Source: Atherix ibis
Lineage: Eukaryota > Arthropoda > Insecta > Diptera > Athericidae
Direction: 5' to 3'
Assembly (NCBI GenBank): GCA_958298945.1
Contig: OY282606.1
Span: 49,737,920 to 49,801,919 of the forward strand
DNA: 64,000 nt
The position numbers and the translations under genes were made by a program. Positions 21,736-33,656 of this stretch are shown in pieces. How positions within the stretch are numbered: position 1 is the first letter of the stretch; the number at the start of each line of letters is the position of its first letter. The notes below the pieces were generated by a model. That model did not search any database. It was given only the letters and a program-made list of their open reading frames with translations, and was not told the origin of the DNA.

Positions 21736-23710
21736 TTTTTTTTGTGTAAGGTCACTTAGACATGTACCAGGGGCCACTTCATAGCGCCACGACCGTGAGG
21801 CCATTTGGCGACTTCGTAGTACGTGTGGGAAATCATCTGAGAGAGACCGGTCTGTGGTTAGTAGTATAAAAAGTTGATAATTTTGTTATATTTTGTGGAG
21901 CAGATTAGTATGTTGTAGAAGTTTAAATGGGGGACTAGGGAATGGAGTTGTTGGATCGAGGAGCTCCATAATGGGAGGAATCCTGCTCGCAAAGTATTTC
22001 TTGGTTATGTGGCATTCCTGTAGAATATGGGTGATAGTGAAATGGGTGCCACAGGATTGGCAGAAGGAAAGATTGGTGTTGCCAAAAAGGAAGTTATGAG
22101 TAAGAGCAGTATGTCCAATCCGGATTCTGAGGAGCTTCCGCGCCCAGAATTTCGGTATGGATGTTGAATACACTGGTTTATTAGTGGTTATCCAATGAGT
22201 TGACAAAAAAGTGTCGTTATTGGTCCAGTCATCGTCTTTGCGGATAGCTAATGGTGTTAGTTGCCATTCTGTTAGTAGGCGAGGCAGATTGGGAATGACT
22301 GTAATCGTTGGTCGACGGAGTGTTTCTCCAGCCAACTTGGATTCCCACATGCCCTGGCACCCATTGCAACTCGACACTCCTATTGCTAAGTAGGCTATGA
22401 CGAATTGCGCTAAGTATTGGGTCAGTCGATGGGCCACAAATGGCTTTAAGGGCGGCAAGGCTGTCGCTAAAAATAATGATGTTTTGTTAGCTGGGAATAT
22501 TTGTCGCAATTTCAATTGCCGTTTTGATGGCCCACAGCTCTCCGTAATATGGAGCTGCCCTATAAGGGAAGATAGTGTGCGGGTGCTGCAGCCAAAAAGT
22601 TCGACGACCACAAAAGATGTAATATCGGTGTCAGCGGCGGCATCAGTGAACAACAGTCGATGATGTTTTAATCCGTTCAACTGTTCAAGGAACAATTTCC
22701 TATATGTGAACGGATCAGTTCTAGCCTTCTTAAACCTGTCAAGAGAAGCAGTCACTTTCAACTTTGCTCCCAACCACGGTTTCCAATCTGGGTGTGGAGA
22801 GGAAGTTTGGAAAACAAGGGGGAGGATGGTTGAAGTGCTTTCAAGGTGGGATAATAATAAGGATAGCGATGATGAATTCCTTTTTGAACTGGGGGAGATG
22901 ATAATGTTTTTGATTAAAGTGTTTAGGGGATAATTTGGAAGGCATAGGTTTTTGTAAATTAAACTTAGGCGGGCTTTGTGAAGATAGAAAAAAATAGGTT
23001 TTCGACCAGTCTCTATCAGTACTGAATATACTGGAGATGTCCGATGTGCTCCACTGGCTAGTCTAATGCAACGGTTTACCACTGCCTCGACTAGCCTTTT
23101 CCCTGCTATTGGCACACTGACACATATAGTGCGGAAATAGAGTAAGGTCCCGTCCAAAAGGGCGTTGGTTACTCTAATTGCCTCAGTTTGTCTTACCTTA
23201 CTTTTGCTGCTGACTAAAATTTTAACCATTCGGAGTATGATGTTAATTTTGTCAACAGCATTTTGAATCTGAAGATTCCATTTTCCTCCACGGGCAATTG
23301 AGATACCCAGGATTTTTATGGAATCTTTTGGGTTGAGAGGGAAGGGGTTTAGAGACGAGTCCGGTACGCTACAATTTTTTTTCCTGCAAACATGAAGGCA
23401 AGGTGGGTTCGATGTACAGATAACCGCACCGTTGATGCTGCTCCAAGTGTTGATGTTGCGGATGGCGTTATTTATTTGTTGTTGAAGATCAGCACCAGAT
23501 ACAAGTATAAAAATATTGTCGGCATAAATATAGTGGTTAAAAGATGATAGTTGGTGGGAAAGGGAGTGAATATATATATTGAATAGGATCGTTGATAAAG
23601 GGGATCCTTGTGGGATGCCGTTTTTCATTTCGCGTTTTGATGAAAAATGACCGTTGGCGCGTACCGTGGAGGTTCTACCAGTTAGGTACTCGTAGGAACG
23701 TAGTAGTGCC
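21736..23710 (-). mobile_element. I-like LINE, 5'-truncated, with target duplication (L1)
   Basis: A non-LTR retrotransposon inserted in the first pb intron upstream of the homeobox exon. A 14-bp target duplication ACTAGCCATGCTTT is at 21722-21735 and 23711-23724. The left side joins a T tract, which is the A-tail of a - strand insertion. The copy begins inside RT, so it is 5'-truncated by the usual mechanism. Fragments of the same family occur at 40905-43460 and 53811-57065. Confidence 0.92.
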
Positions 23711-23712
23711 AC
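21886..23712 (-). pseudogene. LINE RT / RNase H polyprotein, catalytically dead
   Basis: A 608-codon open frame. RT is seen as GIPQGSPLSTILFN and then IYADNIFILVSG, where the universal YADD is YADN (AAT near 23519), so the second metal-binding Asp is lost. RNase H starts at LLFTDA, but the middle of the domain (FSDSLAALKAI, ELQWVPGHVGI) is readable only in another frame between about 22620 and 22340. The original frame is resumed at about KLAGETL. Two compensating indels therefore leave an open but scrambled RNase H. A C-terminal CxxCG-x-H-x-C type motif (CQSCGTHFTITHILQEC) is present. Confidence 0.88.
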
Positions 23713-23724
23713 TAGCCATGCTTT

Positions 23725-24109
23725 ATTTTATGACTTTTGTAAAAAATTTGCTGTATTTTTAAAGCATTAATACAGATTATTATTTTTTGATACTCTGTCA
23801 ATTTAAATGTGCGATTATAAATATAGTTTTTATTCTAAATCTTATGTGGATAAACAATATAACTGTGAAACACTTTCATATCATATCTTTTTGCAATATC
23901 TCCCCAGTTTATGTATTTATATGCCTAAATATGAATTTGAATAATTTCCTATCTTACATAGGTGCTATTGGAAATGGAAAGATGTCCTTAACCTAGTAGC
24001 GAAAGCTCCAAAAACTACCCCCATCAATAAAGTGGCTTGTAGCTTACTATCCCGCGGGGTCACAGTATAATAATAAACGTGCGCTTATTACGTTAAAAAA
24101 AAATCACTC
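23725..24109. other. AT-rich intronic DNA, nothing identified
   Basis: Sequence between two LINE insertions. A chance frame lies at 23787-23996. No repeat boundary is clear. Confidence 0.4.
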
Positions 24110-25320
24110 TTCAGGTATTTTATCACAGAAAATTACTGTGTATCGAGCCATACTGCATTCTCAGAAAACGCGGGCACTCGTTTGGAATTATCCTGAATTA
24201 CGAAGACCAGAGAAGACGATTCACAGACAAAAGAAAAAAGCCCGGGAGAACAAACAAGTCTGTGAAATCGAAAAATTTGGCAAGCAACCGTACCAGGGGC
24301 GGAAGTTCTATCTGGCTGGGATCAGGATGAAACGATTTACAGCATGATACCTATCATACCGGATTTCCGACAAAATAGTTATATTAAGACTATGGGTGGA
24401 ACATTTTGAAAACTTCTAAACACTAACGAATTGAAGATCCCGAGTTCAGCTGAGGAATACCCAAGTATCGAGGACACTATAAAAGTAATCCGTCGACTAA
24501 AGACCCAAAAGGCGCTAGATGTCAACGGGATAGCCAGCGAAGTGGTTAAGTACGGACCATGCATTGCACACAACGATTAATTAATTAATGGTCCAAGTAT
24601 GGATTAGCGACTCAATAGCTGATGACTGGCATTTTGGCATTATTTGTCCTACACGCAAAAAAGGAGATATCACAGAGTGAAGCAATTATAGAGGTATTAC
24701 CTTGCTGAGTAACATATATAACTTATTTTTCACTATCTTACTAAGCAGTAGAGCCCCATTCTCCTAAAAAATTATTGGCCTACACCAGAGCGGTTTTACT
24801 TTAGAGAAAGCAACAATGGATCAGATTTTCTCTCTGTGGCGGTCGATGGAAAAACTGTTGGAATATGGTCAACAGATTCACAATCTATTTATCGACTTCA
24901 AAACCGCTTACAATAGCATAGCCAGGATAAAACGTTACACATCTATGAGAGAGTTCGGCATCCTAGAAAAATTGATTAGCATGAAAGGAAGATTAAAAGC
25001 AGCTGAATCACATTCAGAGCCATTCAACATCCACAATGGTTTTCGGTAAGAAGACGCATTTTCTTTCGTCCTATTTAACCTGGCGTTGGAAAAAGTGTTT
25101 CGTTACTTAAGGGCAAGTATGCTCAGCTCTTAGCATATGCCAACCACATCGATATTATGTGTCGATCAGAAAGATTTGTACGCAAGGCCCTCATCAAGAT
25201 TGAGCTGACGGCGAAAACTCTTCGGCTGCACACAGATGGAGGCAAAACAAAGTACGTGGGCGCAGCATTGGCGTCGAAGACAAGACCAGCTAGAACTGGT
25301 GACAGCACCTGAGATAATTA
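24110..25320 (+). mobile_element. RTE-like LINE fragment, endonuclease-RT linker and RT (R-a)
   Basis: Decayed non-LTR RT on the + strand. A basic linker (EKTIHRQKKKAREN) at 24200-24250 is followed by RT pieces: SIEDTIKVIRRLKTQKALD, VWISDSIADDWHFGIICPT, KKGDITE-SNYRGITLLSN, QSGFTLEKATMDQIFSLW, HNLFIDFKTAYNSIARIK, SEPFNIHNGFR and LFNLALEKVFR. Several stops and frameshifts are present. The clade label is tentative. The matching 3' end lies at 26501-26700, beyond an R1-clade insertion. Confidence 0.82.
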
Positions 25321-26500
25321 CTACTATCTCCCACTAGCGATCCGAAGACCATACCCGCGATATGGGTATCCACCACAGCCACTACGTTGCTGCCTAAGCG
25401 CCTCACCAATGTATGGCACGGTGTGTTTCAACACCATGGGACACCCTGACTCTCGTAGTACCAATTTTTGTTTTAAGAGTACTTCGGTCTGAGCTACAGT
25501 CAGGAATATTCTAAATTCCTAGGCATCGCTAAGCCAGCTCAGGTACACGGGTTCGCCAAGACCCGAAAGTACAACTGGAATCGACCTTGGTCTTTCACCC
25601 GATTGTAGCCACTCTTCGTGTCATTCACATACTCATTCACGCACCAATTCTCGATCTCCTCTCAAAAAGTGCCACGGCAAATCTATTAAGGCATCTATAC
25701 CGTTCTCTCATACCGAATAATCCACTCACATCCACACTCTCATCATTCACCACGATTTCACATGCACCTAAGTCACGCAAATCCCCATACAGGCCACACT
25801 CAATAACAAGATGCAAGCCTCCGCAGCTAGATCACGCCTGTACAGGAACCCATTCATACTACCATGTCCGGTGAGTAAATACCCAAGGTATACACCAAAT
25901 TCAAATCCATCCATCACCAAATGCGTCCATCTGCCATTCACATTTTCATCCCATCGACGTTGCAAAATTTCATATATTCTGTTTAGGACCAGTACACCCC
26001 GCTGGCGTGGACTAAGATCCTGAACCTCTTCATTCATAATCGAACAACCAGCAAGCGGGATGCCCCGTCGTAGACGGTAGTGGATGATTCCACGCAGCAC
26101 CTCCTGGTCCCATGGAATTTCTCCCATGAGAACCTGCATCGCCTCGGTTGAACCGAAAGTTCAGTCTCTCTCCAACCATTACTCCAAGGTACCGTACTTC
26201 CCGCGCGTTTCGGACCCCGACCGACCCTAAACAAATATTGGGCGGCCTACTGGCCGCTAAAAAACCATTCAGCAACATACACACAGTTTTCCTTTCGGAA
26301 ACATTCACTGCCATTCTATTCCCCCATTCAGACACCATCTGCATATAGCAGCTTCCCGCTATCTCTACTGCAGACCTACTCCCCTCCTCAATCAGAAGTA
26401 GAAAGTCATCCGCATATGTGATCACACCGCAACCGGTCTCCAAAATTAAGCTCACTAAGGTGCGGTTGGTTGGACACTTAATACATTTATGGTCGCAGAA
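25321..26500 (-). mobile_element. R1-clade LINE fragment inserted in the RTE-like LINE
   Basis: - strand frames at 26030-26455 and 25768-26139 match R1-clade ORF2: VITYADDFLLLIEEGSRSAV with an intact YADD, MVSEWGNRMAVNVSERKTV, GSVGVRNAREVRYLGVMVG, then the C-terminal QVLMGEIPWD, IHYRLRRGIPL and GYLLTGHGSMNGFLY. A frameshift near 26130-26150 joins the two frames. 25321-25590 is non-coding and probably 3' UTR. R1 elements are best known from 28S rDNA; this one lies in ordinary intronic DNA, as other members of the clade do. Confidence 0.88.
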
Positions 26501-26700
26501 AAAAAGGTAGACCTTACCTTCGGTGAAGTGACGGTATTAGCCAGAACTCTAAAAACGTGCTGGGAGTGTTGAAATGGACGACCGCAGCACGAAATCGGGA
26601 CGTCTGGAGTTCTTCGATACAGCAGGTCTGGACCGGACTCCCGGTTATCATTATGATGACGAAAATAATATCTGCTATTAAATTATACTTCGAAAATTCT
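26501..26700 (+). mobile_element. 3' end of the RTE-like LINE (R-a)
   Basis: Contains the C-terminal coding tail of the same family as 45700-45990: a GVLKWTTAARNRDVW pattern followed by a short UTR with repeated ATGATGACG-like sequence. It is separated from 24110-25320 by the R1-clade insertion. Confidence 0.7.
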
Positions 26701-28137
26701 CTTTCATTCAAATTTCTTCCTTGATTATACGAGCCCCACTAAAATATTGCTATTGAATTGCACAGAGCTAATGTCTTAAGATTGTGATACTGCGCTGATA
26801 TTCTTTCTATAATACATTGCCAAAATCAAGTTTGTTCGGAGCATCTTAAAAAATTACTATCCCAAAAAAATGTCGAAAAAAAAACTATAAGTTATAAAAA
26901 GGAATTTTTATAGCTTGTAGTACAATAAATTAATTTTATTTATCGCGCAAACAAAAAGCATAGTGAACTTTCTGATGCAAGTTTTTTCTGAATTATATTT
27001 GCTTAATAAAATATTAATCAGTTTTCACCTATTTTAAAAATATCAATTTTCTTTGATTAAATCTTATTTTTCATAACAAAAAATTACTGAAAGAGTGTGG
27101 ATTCATTTCATCAAAATTTCATAGTTAAAAATTTTGGTTGTAGAAAAAATAAACGTGGGGAAATATTTTTTTGTAAACAATACTGAAAAGATGAAAAATT
27201 ATGCGACAAAGTAAAGAAGAATTCCGAAGAATTTGTCAGACGTAAATTGAAATCACTTCGAATTTTTTTTAGTAGTGTATGTCGTCTTTAAATGGAGGAG
27301 GTGAATGGTGGTATTTGAATAAACGGTGGAGCTTGACATGTGTCGTCGGTAAAGTATCAATTTGACATTTCTATCTGGAGAGGTAGCAATCCGCTAATCT
27401 CAAGTGGATCTGGAAACAACCATCAATACTCGTACTTATAATTTAGTTTTTGGGGATACACGACCAAATTGCACTCCTTTCTGACTACTTGCGTTGTCTG
27501 TCTGCCTGTTTGTGCCTAGTTGCCTAGTTACTTTTGGTAGAGGATAATTAACGAAATTCCAATCAATCAACGGAGACTGTTGACTTGTCACTCAAAAAGT
27601 AAGCAGCTCGGAGGGATTGAGTTGATTTTGATGTAGTAGCTGACGACGAATAGAGCAGCACATCTTCAAGTAACACGCGCTCTTCTTTAATAGTTGAATT
27701 TTGGATTTTCCAATTTCCCATCCTATAACGACAATATCACCAAACACACTATCACTATCACAATATCTATTCAACATCAGTGGCACCATTGCCATCGTTC
27801 ATCGCCGTTTAATATTTTCTACGCCTTGTCAAAATGTCGTTCGTTTTCTTCGAATTTAGCTATGTTCACTTTCCCACTCTCCATTGTGTAATTTATAATA
27901 AAGTTAACCGTATCCGTAATAGTATTCATAAAAATCAAAAATCTCAATTGTAAAAATTCTTTAAAAAAATTTTCTAGTTTAAAATTTATGAGAGTACATA
28001 AAATGGATTCATTCGAAAATTGAATAATTAGTAGTCGTAGTATTCAGAAATCTAGAAGTTCAATTCAGATTGAATGCATGTGCAAAGCTTATAATCCTAA
28101 AGCTAATAATTTCTATGTAGCCATATACGAGGGTAAT
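26701..28137. other. intronic DNA with a GC-richer island at 27240-27900
   Basis: 26700-27230 is AT-rich. 27240-27900 is less AT-rich than most of the surrounding non-repetitive DNA and shows no transposon or coding signature beyond short frames (27592-27891). It could be a regulatory element or an unrecognised fragment. 27900-28137 is AT-rich again. Confidence 0.35.
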
Positions 28138-29323
28138 TCAACAAGTACTTAGCCTCACCGCCCGATGTAAGCGCTGTCACAAAAGAAATTTACCATCGTG
28201 CAGTACATTCTTTAAGTAGCCTTCTGTCAAAGTTTCAGTCGAAACCCCCTTCATTAGTTTTGTTTTGGGAGCCTTTGAAAGCGAGCCTGTCGGTCGGTTA
28301 CACAAAAATGGAAAAAGAACAATATCGTTCGGTGATTAGATTCTTGTTTTTGGAAGGGGAAACGCGCAGCGAAATCAAAGATCGCTTGGATGCTGTGTAT
28401 GGTGACTCTTCTCCTTCGATGGCGACCGTCAAGAATTGGTTCAACGAGTTTGTTCGTGGCCGCACGTCGGTTTTTGATGAGCCACGCCCAGGAGCCCCGA
28501 AAACGGCTGCTACGGAGGAAAACGTTAAAAAAGTCCACGATCTCGTGTTGGCAGACCGTCGATTAAAGGTTCACGAGGTAGCTGAGACTGTGGGCATCGC
28601 AGTAGGAACGGTCCATCATATTCTACACGAAGAACTGGGCATGAGACAGCTGTCGGCGCAATGTATGCCGCGTTTGCTCACACCGGAAAACAAGCGCAAC
28701 CGTGAGACCACATCGGCGACGTGTTTGGCGCTGTTTCAGCGCAATCCAACGGATTTTTTGCGTCGTTTCGTGACCGTCGACGAAACATGGATTCACTGGT
28801 TCCACCGTTTTCTGGGATTCACAAGGTGTGATCCACATCGATTACCTCGAGAAGGATAAAACAATCACGTGGCGCTACTATGCTGAGTTATTGGGCCAAT
28901 TTGACGTCGAATTGAAGAAAAAGCGGCCCCGCTTTGCGAAGAAAAAAGTGCTGTTCCACCACGACAACGCGCCGGCTCACACCTCCGCCGTCGCCATGGC
29001 CAAATTGGTCGAATTGCGCTACGAATTGCTGCCCTATCCACCGTACTCTCCAGATTTGGCCCCCTGTGACTACTTTTTGTTTGCAAACCTGAAAAAATGA
29101 CTCGCTGGGAATATATTTGGGTCGAATGAGGAGGTCATCGTCGTCACGGAGGCCTATTTTGCTTCCCTCGAGAAAATGTATTTTTTGGACGGGTTAAAAA
29201 AGTTAGAGCATCGCTGGGCCAAGTGTATCGAGCTTGAAAGAGATTATGTGGAAAAATAAATTGCCACCTTTCCAAAATTTTCGTTTTTCTTTTGTAGGCT
29301 AAGTACTTGTTGAATGACCCTCG
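28138..29323 (+). mobile_element. mariner element A2 (family A)
   Basis: Both inverted termini are present (CGAGGGTAATTCAACAAG at 28138, TGACCCTCG ending at 29323) with TA on each side. Shorter than A1 by about 110 bp because of an internal deletion in the transposase. Confidence 0.92.
28308..29259 (+). pseudogene. mariner transposase with internal deletion (A2)
   Basis: Reads from ATG 28308 (MEKEQYRSVI) to VDETWIHWF at about 28803. There about 110 bp present in A1 (SYTPETKEQSKQW to TVFWDSQG) are missing and the frame shifts. The frame at 28828-29100 continues IDYLEKDKTITW, FHHDNAPAHTSA and SPDLAPCDYFLF, so all three catalytic aspartates survive. A TGA at 29098 (LKK-stop-LAGN) ends that frame. 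A second piece runs to 29259. Confidence 0.9.
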
Positions 29324-30609
29324 TATGTATGTATTTGGCTGCTAGCTCCAGAAGAATTAAAGTTTATTTTTGCGGGTGGGGCAGATACATATTTATAATC
29401 TTTCTAAGGTAGATTTGTTATAAATCCTCGTTTGTAATGTGTTAAAATTCCTGCACTATGTTAGAGTGGATTTATAGCTCAGAGATTATTCACAGACATA
29501 AATTGTCTTATGGAAGCGGAAGGTAAACTTCTACGCGTATCAGTAAACTAGTACTCCAACGTGGTTTGTAGTCGGTCTACTGGGTAGGCAGAAAACGTCA
29601 AGTAGATTGGCTCGTCAAAGTCGGAAGAAGCATTCTCTGATTATGAGTATCTTCAAACAGGAAGACTCTATCTCGTGTGTAACCTTCCTGCATGACAATA
29701 GTACATCTTCTATAATATTTGTACGAATATCATACATACGAGACTAGTTCCAGTCAATGCCTGATAAAATTTGCGTACATTTCTACTTACTGGGTTCTAT
29801 TATGGATTGTTTGCGGGTCGAACAATAACAAAATATTCGCGTAGCAATGAATTTTAGTATTCACATTTTGTACAATTCAATATGTTCATGTCTCTTGCTT
29901 GAGGAAAACAAAAATCCTCGAGGACATGGAAAACTTATCTCTTAGTTTAGGAAAACCCAGAAATATCACCATATCACGGACGACAGTTCTTCCGTACCTC
30001 GTATTTAAAATCAGGTGTTGAAAATTTCTACTTGTACACTGATATAAATATAGGCTAACGAAAACTTGTCTCGGTCGACACTGCGCTATATAGAGTTTTA
30101 GGCAAAAGTAGAAATATGAATAGAGATTGTTGAGAATACTTTCTTATTCATATGACAATCTTGATAAGGCATGTAAGGATTTCAAACTCAAGAAAATTTC
30201 CGATTTAAATAGGTGAGCTTTTATTCGAAAAGATTTGCTGTAGAATAAACTCTACTATTGTAGTTCTTTACATACAACGTGTTATTACTGAAAATATACA
30301 AACTAAAATATATCATTCAGAGCAGCATAGGACTTATTTTATTTCGGTCCTATAAGTATCAAGGTAACTGAAATTAATGATAGGAAAAGATAGGAGTGTG
30401 AAGAGGATAATTTTTTTGCTTTTTACACTTCAATTAAAAATATTATCACCTTCACCAGCTCAAGACAAAATCATCATCGCTTCCCACCTAGCAAGAAATT
30501 ATTCCATTTTCCCCTCAAATTTTAAACTTTCCTACTATACCCAGAGTAGATACCATGGTTGAAAGCAGAGTTTAAAGTATCTCCGTCTTTTCATAGGCTT
30601 AAGAAGGCC
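29324..30609. other. intronic DNA, nothing firmly identified
   Basis: 29320-29720 is moderately GC-rich and may be old LINE sequence, but no motif is convincing. 29720-30600 is AT-rich with a chance frame at 30377-30562. Confidence 0.35.
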
Positions 30610-30679
30610 TATTCTAATATTTTGTTTGTTGTTGTTCAAGACCTCCGTCTTGAACAACAACAAACAAAATATTAGAATA
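30610..30679. repeat. 33-bp perfect inverted repeat, 4-nt loop
   Basis: Left arm 30610-30642 and right arm 30647-30679 are perfect reverse complements around CTCC. The stem starts TATTCTAATATTTTG and ends TTGTTCAAGAC. It could form a very stable hairpin or cruciform. Confidence 0.97.
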
Positions 30680-30714
30680 TTATCGAAGTTTTTAGCTGCA
30701 CCACCAATGCACTA

Positions 30715-32780
30715 CATTATGGAGAGCTATCCCAAGCAGCACCAAATAACTTCTAAGTTAGATTACTAATTTACGACGTTGTAGCGATTTGTCAATTTTT
30801 GAAAATGATTGAAAATAGATAACTTTTTTATCGGTAGGACTACACACCGACAATAAAGTTACGAAGTAATTCTCGCGTTATTTTTCAACTACCACTTTAC
30901 TTTTTGTTCTTGTATAAAACTAACACCCGACTAAATATACATCGCCGCCGTCTAAATGACCAGATAATGACGTTAAAGTTATACCGTCGAATTTTGGCTA
31001 TTTTTTAACTTTGTTGCAACTCTGTTCTTGGTTTATGACTATGAAACAACTTTTTAGTCGGATTCTAAAAAATTAGTTATTTGTTCAACCGCTGCACGAC
31101 TAATTTGTTTTAAACTGTCATAGTTTGTTGTCGAATCAAAGAACACATTAATTATTATTAAAAATTGAATTAAATTAAAAAAAATGGATTTGTTAAATTC
31201 ACCTAATAAAAAAAAACCTCAAAATAACATAAAACGATTCAAACATACGACATCATATTATCGTAAAGTTAAGTTTTATTTAAATCAACCATTGGGGCAG
31301 AAAAATTCTTCAGGTAAAACCAAAACATTTACAATGCAGCTCCTGGATAATTTTAATATTTTTTATTTTTCTCCAGATCCGAATGCCTCAATTAATTTAA
31401 AGCCTTCTGTGAGAATATTAGCAATCAAATCTTCTTCCAATAACAAGCCACCTCCGCCTTTTCTTAATATTTTTCCTCTTTGAATCAGTAAAAACAATTG
31501 GTTGTTCTGATTCAGAACTGGAATAGTCCAGCATTTGTTTTTCCATTCTAACACCGTTAACATATGTATCGATTTCAGTCATTTTGACTACACAAGGAAA
31601 TTTATCCCAATTTAATTCTGGCACGCTTTCTGCAGTTTTTAGTTTTAGTAAAGCATTAGCCTTACATTTAGGCCAATGAAGAATTCCATTATCCACCCAG
31701 ATTTGTGGCACTGTGGAAAGATAATATTTTCCTTTTTCGATCGTCTGTACAATTGAAAAAGGCATCTTTACAGATCACTTTTTACAAGCACAAACTAAAG
31801 ACACAAACTATCGATACGAACTGAACAACTGCGACGATGTTGACAAAAGCGAACTGTCAAAAATACGGTTGCGATTTTAACTTTTATGTGCGTTACAAAA
31901 CTTTATGGTCATATACATTTATTTTTTGTAATTTAATTATCAAAATAGTTGGGACGCTGACTTTTCCGTTATTACGACAACTAGAAAGTCTATCACGTTA
32001 CTTTTTTGTAATCTGATAGTTAATTCAATAACTTTTTCGTTTCAATATAGAATTCGCCATTTTAAATGCATATAATTCAATAACTAAAAAAATAAAGTAG
32101 AACCAAATATATGAAAAAAGTCGTTTTAATAGGCAAAATTACGATTAAAACTACATTTTTTGCCCAAAAAAGCTATCAAAAATATTTTAGAAATAGTTTT
32201 AAACAAAAAATTAAGCTAAAATGAAAATCATCTACAAATTTTTTATAAATTTTTCATTTATTTCGAGCATTATTTGAGAGGGGAATGAATTATTTGTAAA
32301 TTTTTAGGTATATTTCACAGCAAAAATGTTCTTCGTTTGTTAATTTGGGTTTTACAGTGCTATATATGCCAGAAAATATATTTCGATATTCTCATATTTA
32401 AAAGAAATATTAATAAAGAAAGAAATATAAATTAGAGAGAGACTTTATATACAGATGTTGTTGATTAAAAGAAGACAACAATACATGACTGCAACTTATT
32501 TTAGTAGCTTAATTTAACAATATTGTAATAAATATTACAGCAAACCGACTAAAAAGTTAAAAAAAACACGCTCAAATAACTTTTTTCACTTGTCACTTCT
32601 TAGTCATTTCAATGGTCGAGAGGAAGTTATTATGACGTCGGACCGACCCAAAAATCATTCCCCAAATCGGTCGGCTCGACGTTGGTGCGATGTTGTACCA
32701 ACGTTGCACAGCCGACCTGAAGTCATGTGACCGACTACGGCTCGACGTCATTACAACCAGGCGGTGCTATTTGGGATGGG
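30715..32780 (-). mobile_element. candidate DNA transposon with degenerate inverted ends
   Basis: ATCCCAAGCAGCACC near 30717-30732 is mirrored by the reverse complement of GGTGCTATTTGGGAT near 32763-32777 (two mismatches in 15). Similarity then fades inward, but flanking ATTATGG/CCATAAT suggests the inverted ends may reach further out. The interior is about 2 kb and holds one small ORF (31418-31765). No transposase motif or clear target duplication is visible, so the superfamily is unknown. Confidence 0.4.
31418..31765 (-). CDS. unrecognised 115-residue protein, MPFSIVQT start
   Basis: Open frame starting MPFSIVQTIEKGKYYLSTVP, followed by QIWVDNGILHWPK, KLKTAESVPELNWDKFPCVV and an acidic SSSESE stretch, ending in a lysine/arginine-rich tail (KRKNIKKRRR). 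The first 60 residues look like the short N-terminal region of insect repeat-associated proteins that start MPF-V-Q and contain W/P-rich motifs. I believe these are sometimes linked to DUF4806 proteins, but that is recollection, not shown here. Codon use is not random-looking. It may be an accessory ORF of the surrounding candidate transposon or a truncated host-gene fragment. Confidence 0.45.
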   Translation of the reverse strand: MPFSIVQTIEKGKYYLSTVPQIWVDNGILHWPKCKANALLKLKTAESVPELNWDKFPCVVKMTEIDTYVNGVRMEKQMLDYSSSESEQPIVFTDSKRKNIKKRRRWLVIGRRFDC

Positions 32781-32987
32781 CTATTAAAACCATAATAGCA
32801 GACAATGGAATGCAATAATTTTTAGCAACAGCTAAGCCCATCCACAAGGCCATTCGTAGACCATCGTGTGTGAATTACTTATTATAGTAATTTTTATATT
32901 AAAGACAAATTATAATACTTTTCTTTAAAATTTCTAGAAACTTACTCTAAATTTGGTCTAATTTAATAATGTGTTTTAATTTAACAG

Positions 32988-33104
32988 AGAAAAATTTTAT
33001 TGGTTTTGTGCTAAATTAGAAAAGTATTTTGGATACTTTTTGATTGAATTAAAAAGTATCCAAAATACTTTTCTAATTTAGCACAAAACCAATAAAACTT
33101 TTCT
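32988..33104. repeat. 54-bp near-perfect inverted repeat, 9-nt loop
   Basis: Left arm 32988-33041 and right arm 33051-33104 are reverse complements with a single mismatch (33094 side of the pair 32994/33098), around loop GATTGAATT. It lies 2.4 kb from the hairpin at 30610. Confidence 0.95.
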
Positions 33105-33656
33105 TCAAAAAGTTCTTATTGAATTCCAACAAAAAATAAGATTGCAATTAGTTTTATTAGTTTGGAGCCAATTATGAAAAGAATAAGTGACACTTTTTTA
33201 ACCCAAAATTTGAGTTTGTGAAAACAAAGACTGTTTATTTGTAAAAAAATCCTAAATTTCTTACCTTTAACTAAAACTTAATATCAAATAGATTTATATA
33301 GTAGTACTAATTAACGTAAATGGCTATGGGAAGTTCTTCCTATTAGTACTCAGTATTTTAATAAATCACTCGACTAGTGATGCATAAGTCGTTGATAAGT
33401 GTTTTTAGAGAAGGAAGTGGGGGACAATTCTTGAAAAAGAGTATTACTATGACGAACAACACGAGAGTGAAACTTTTTATAAAGTGATACAGCTAAATCA
33501 CTGATATAAAGGACTTTAAAATCACGATGAAACAGAGCATCGACAATTTAACGAAGTATTTTTGACTAAAGGAATTGGATCCAAAAGGAATTGAATGACT
33601 TGGTAAAGCCTTAGAGTTCTGGTCTATTAGTCCATATAGGTTTTGGCAAAACATTG

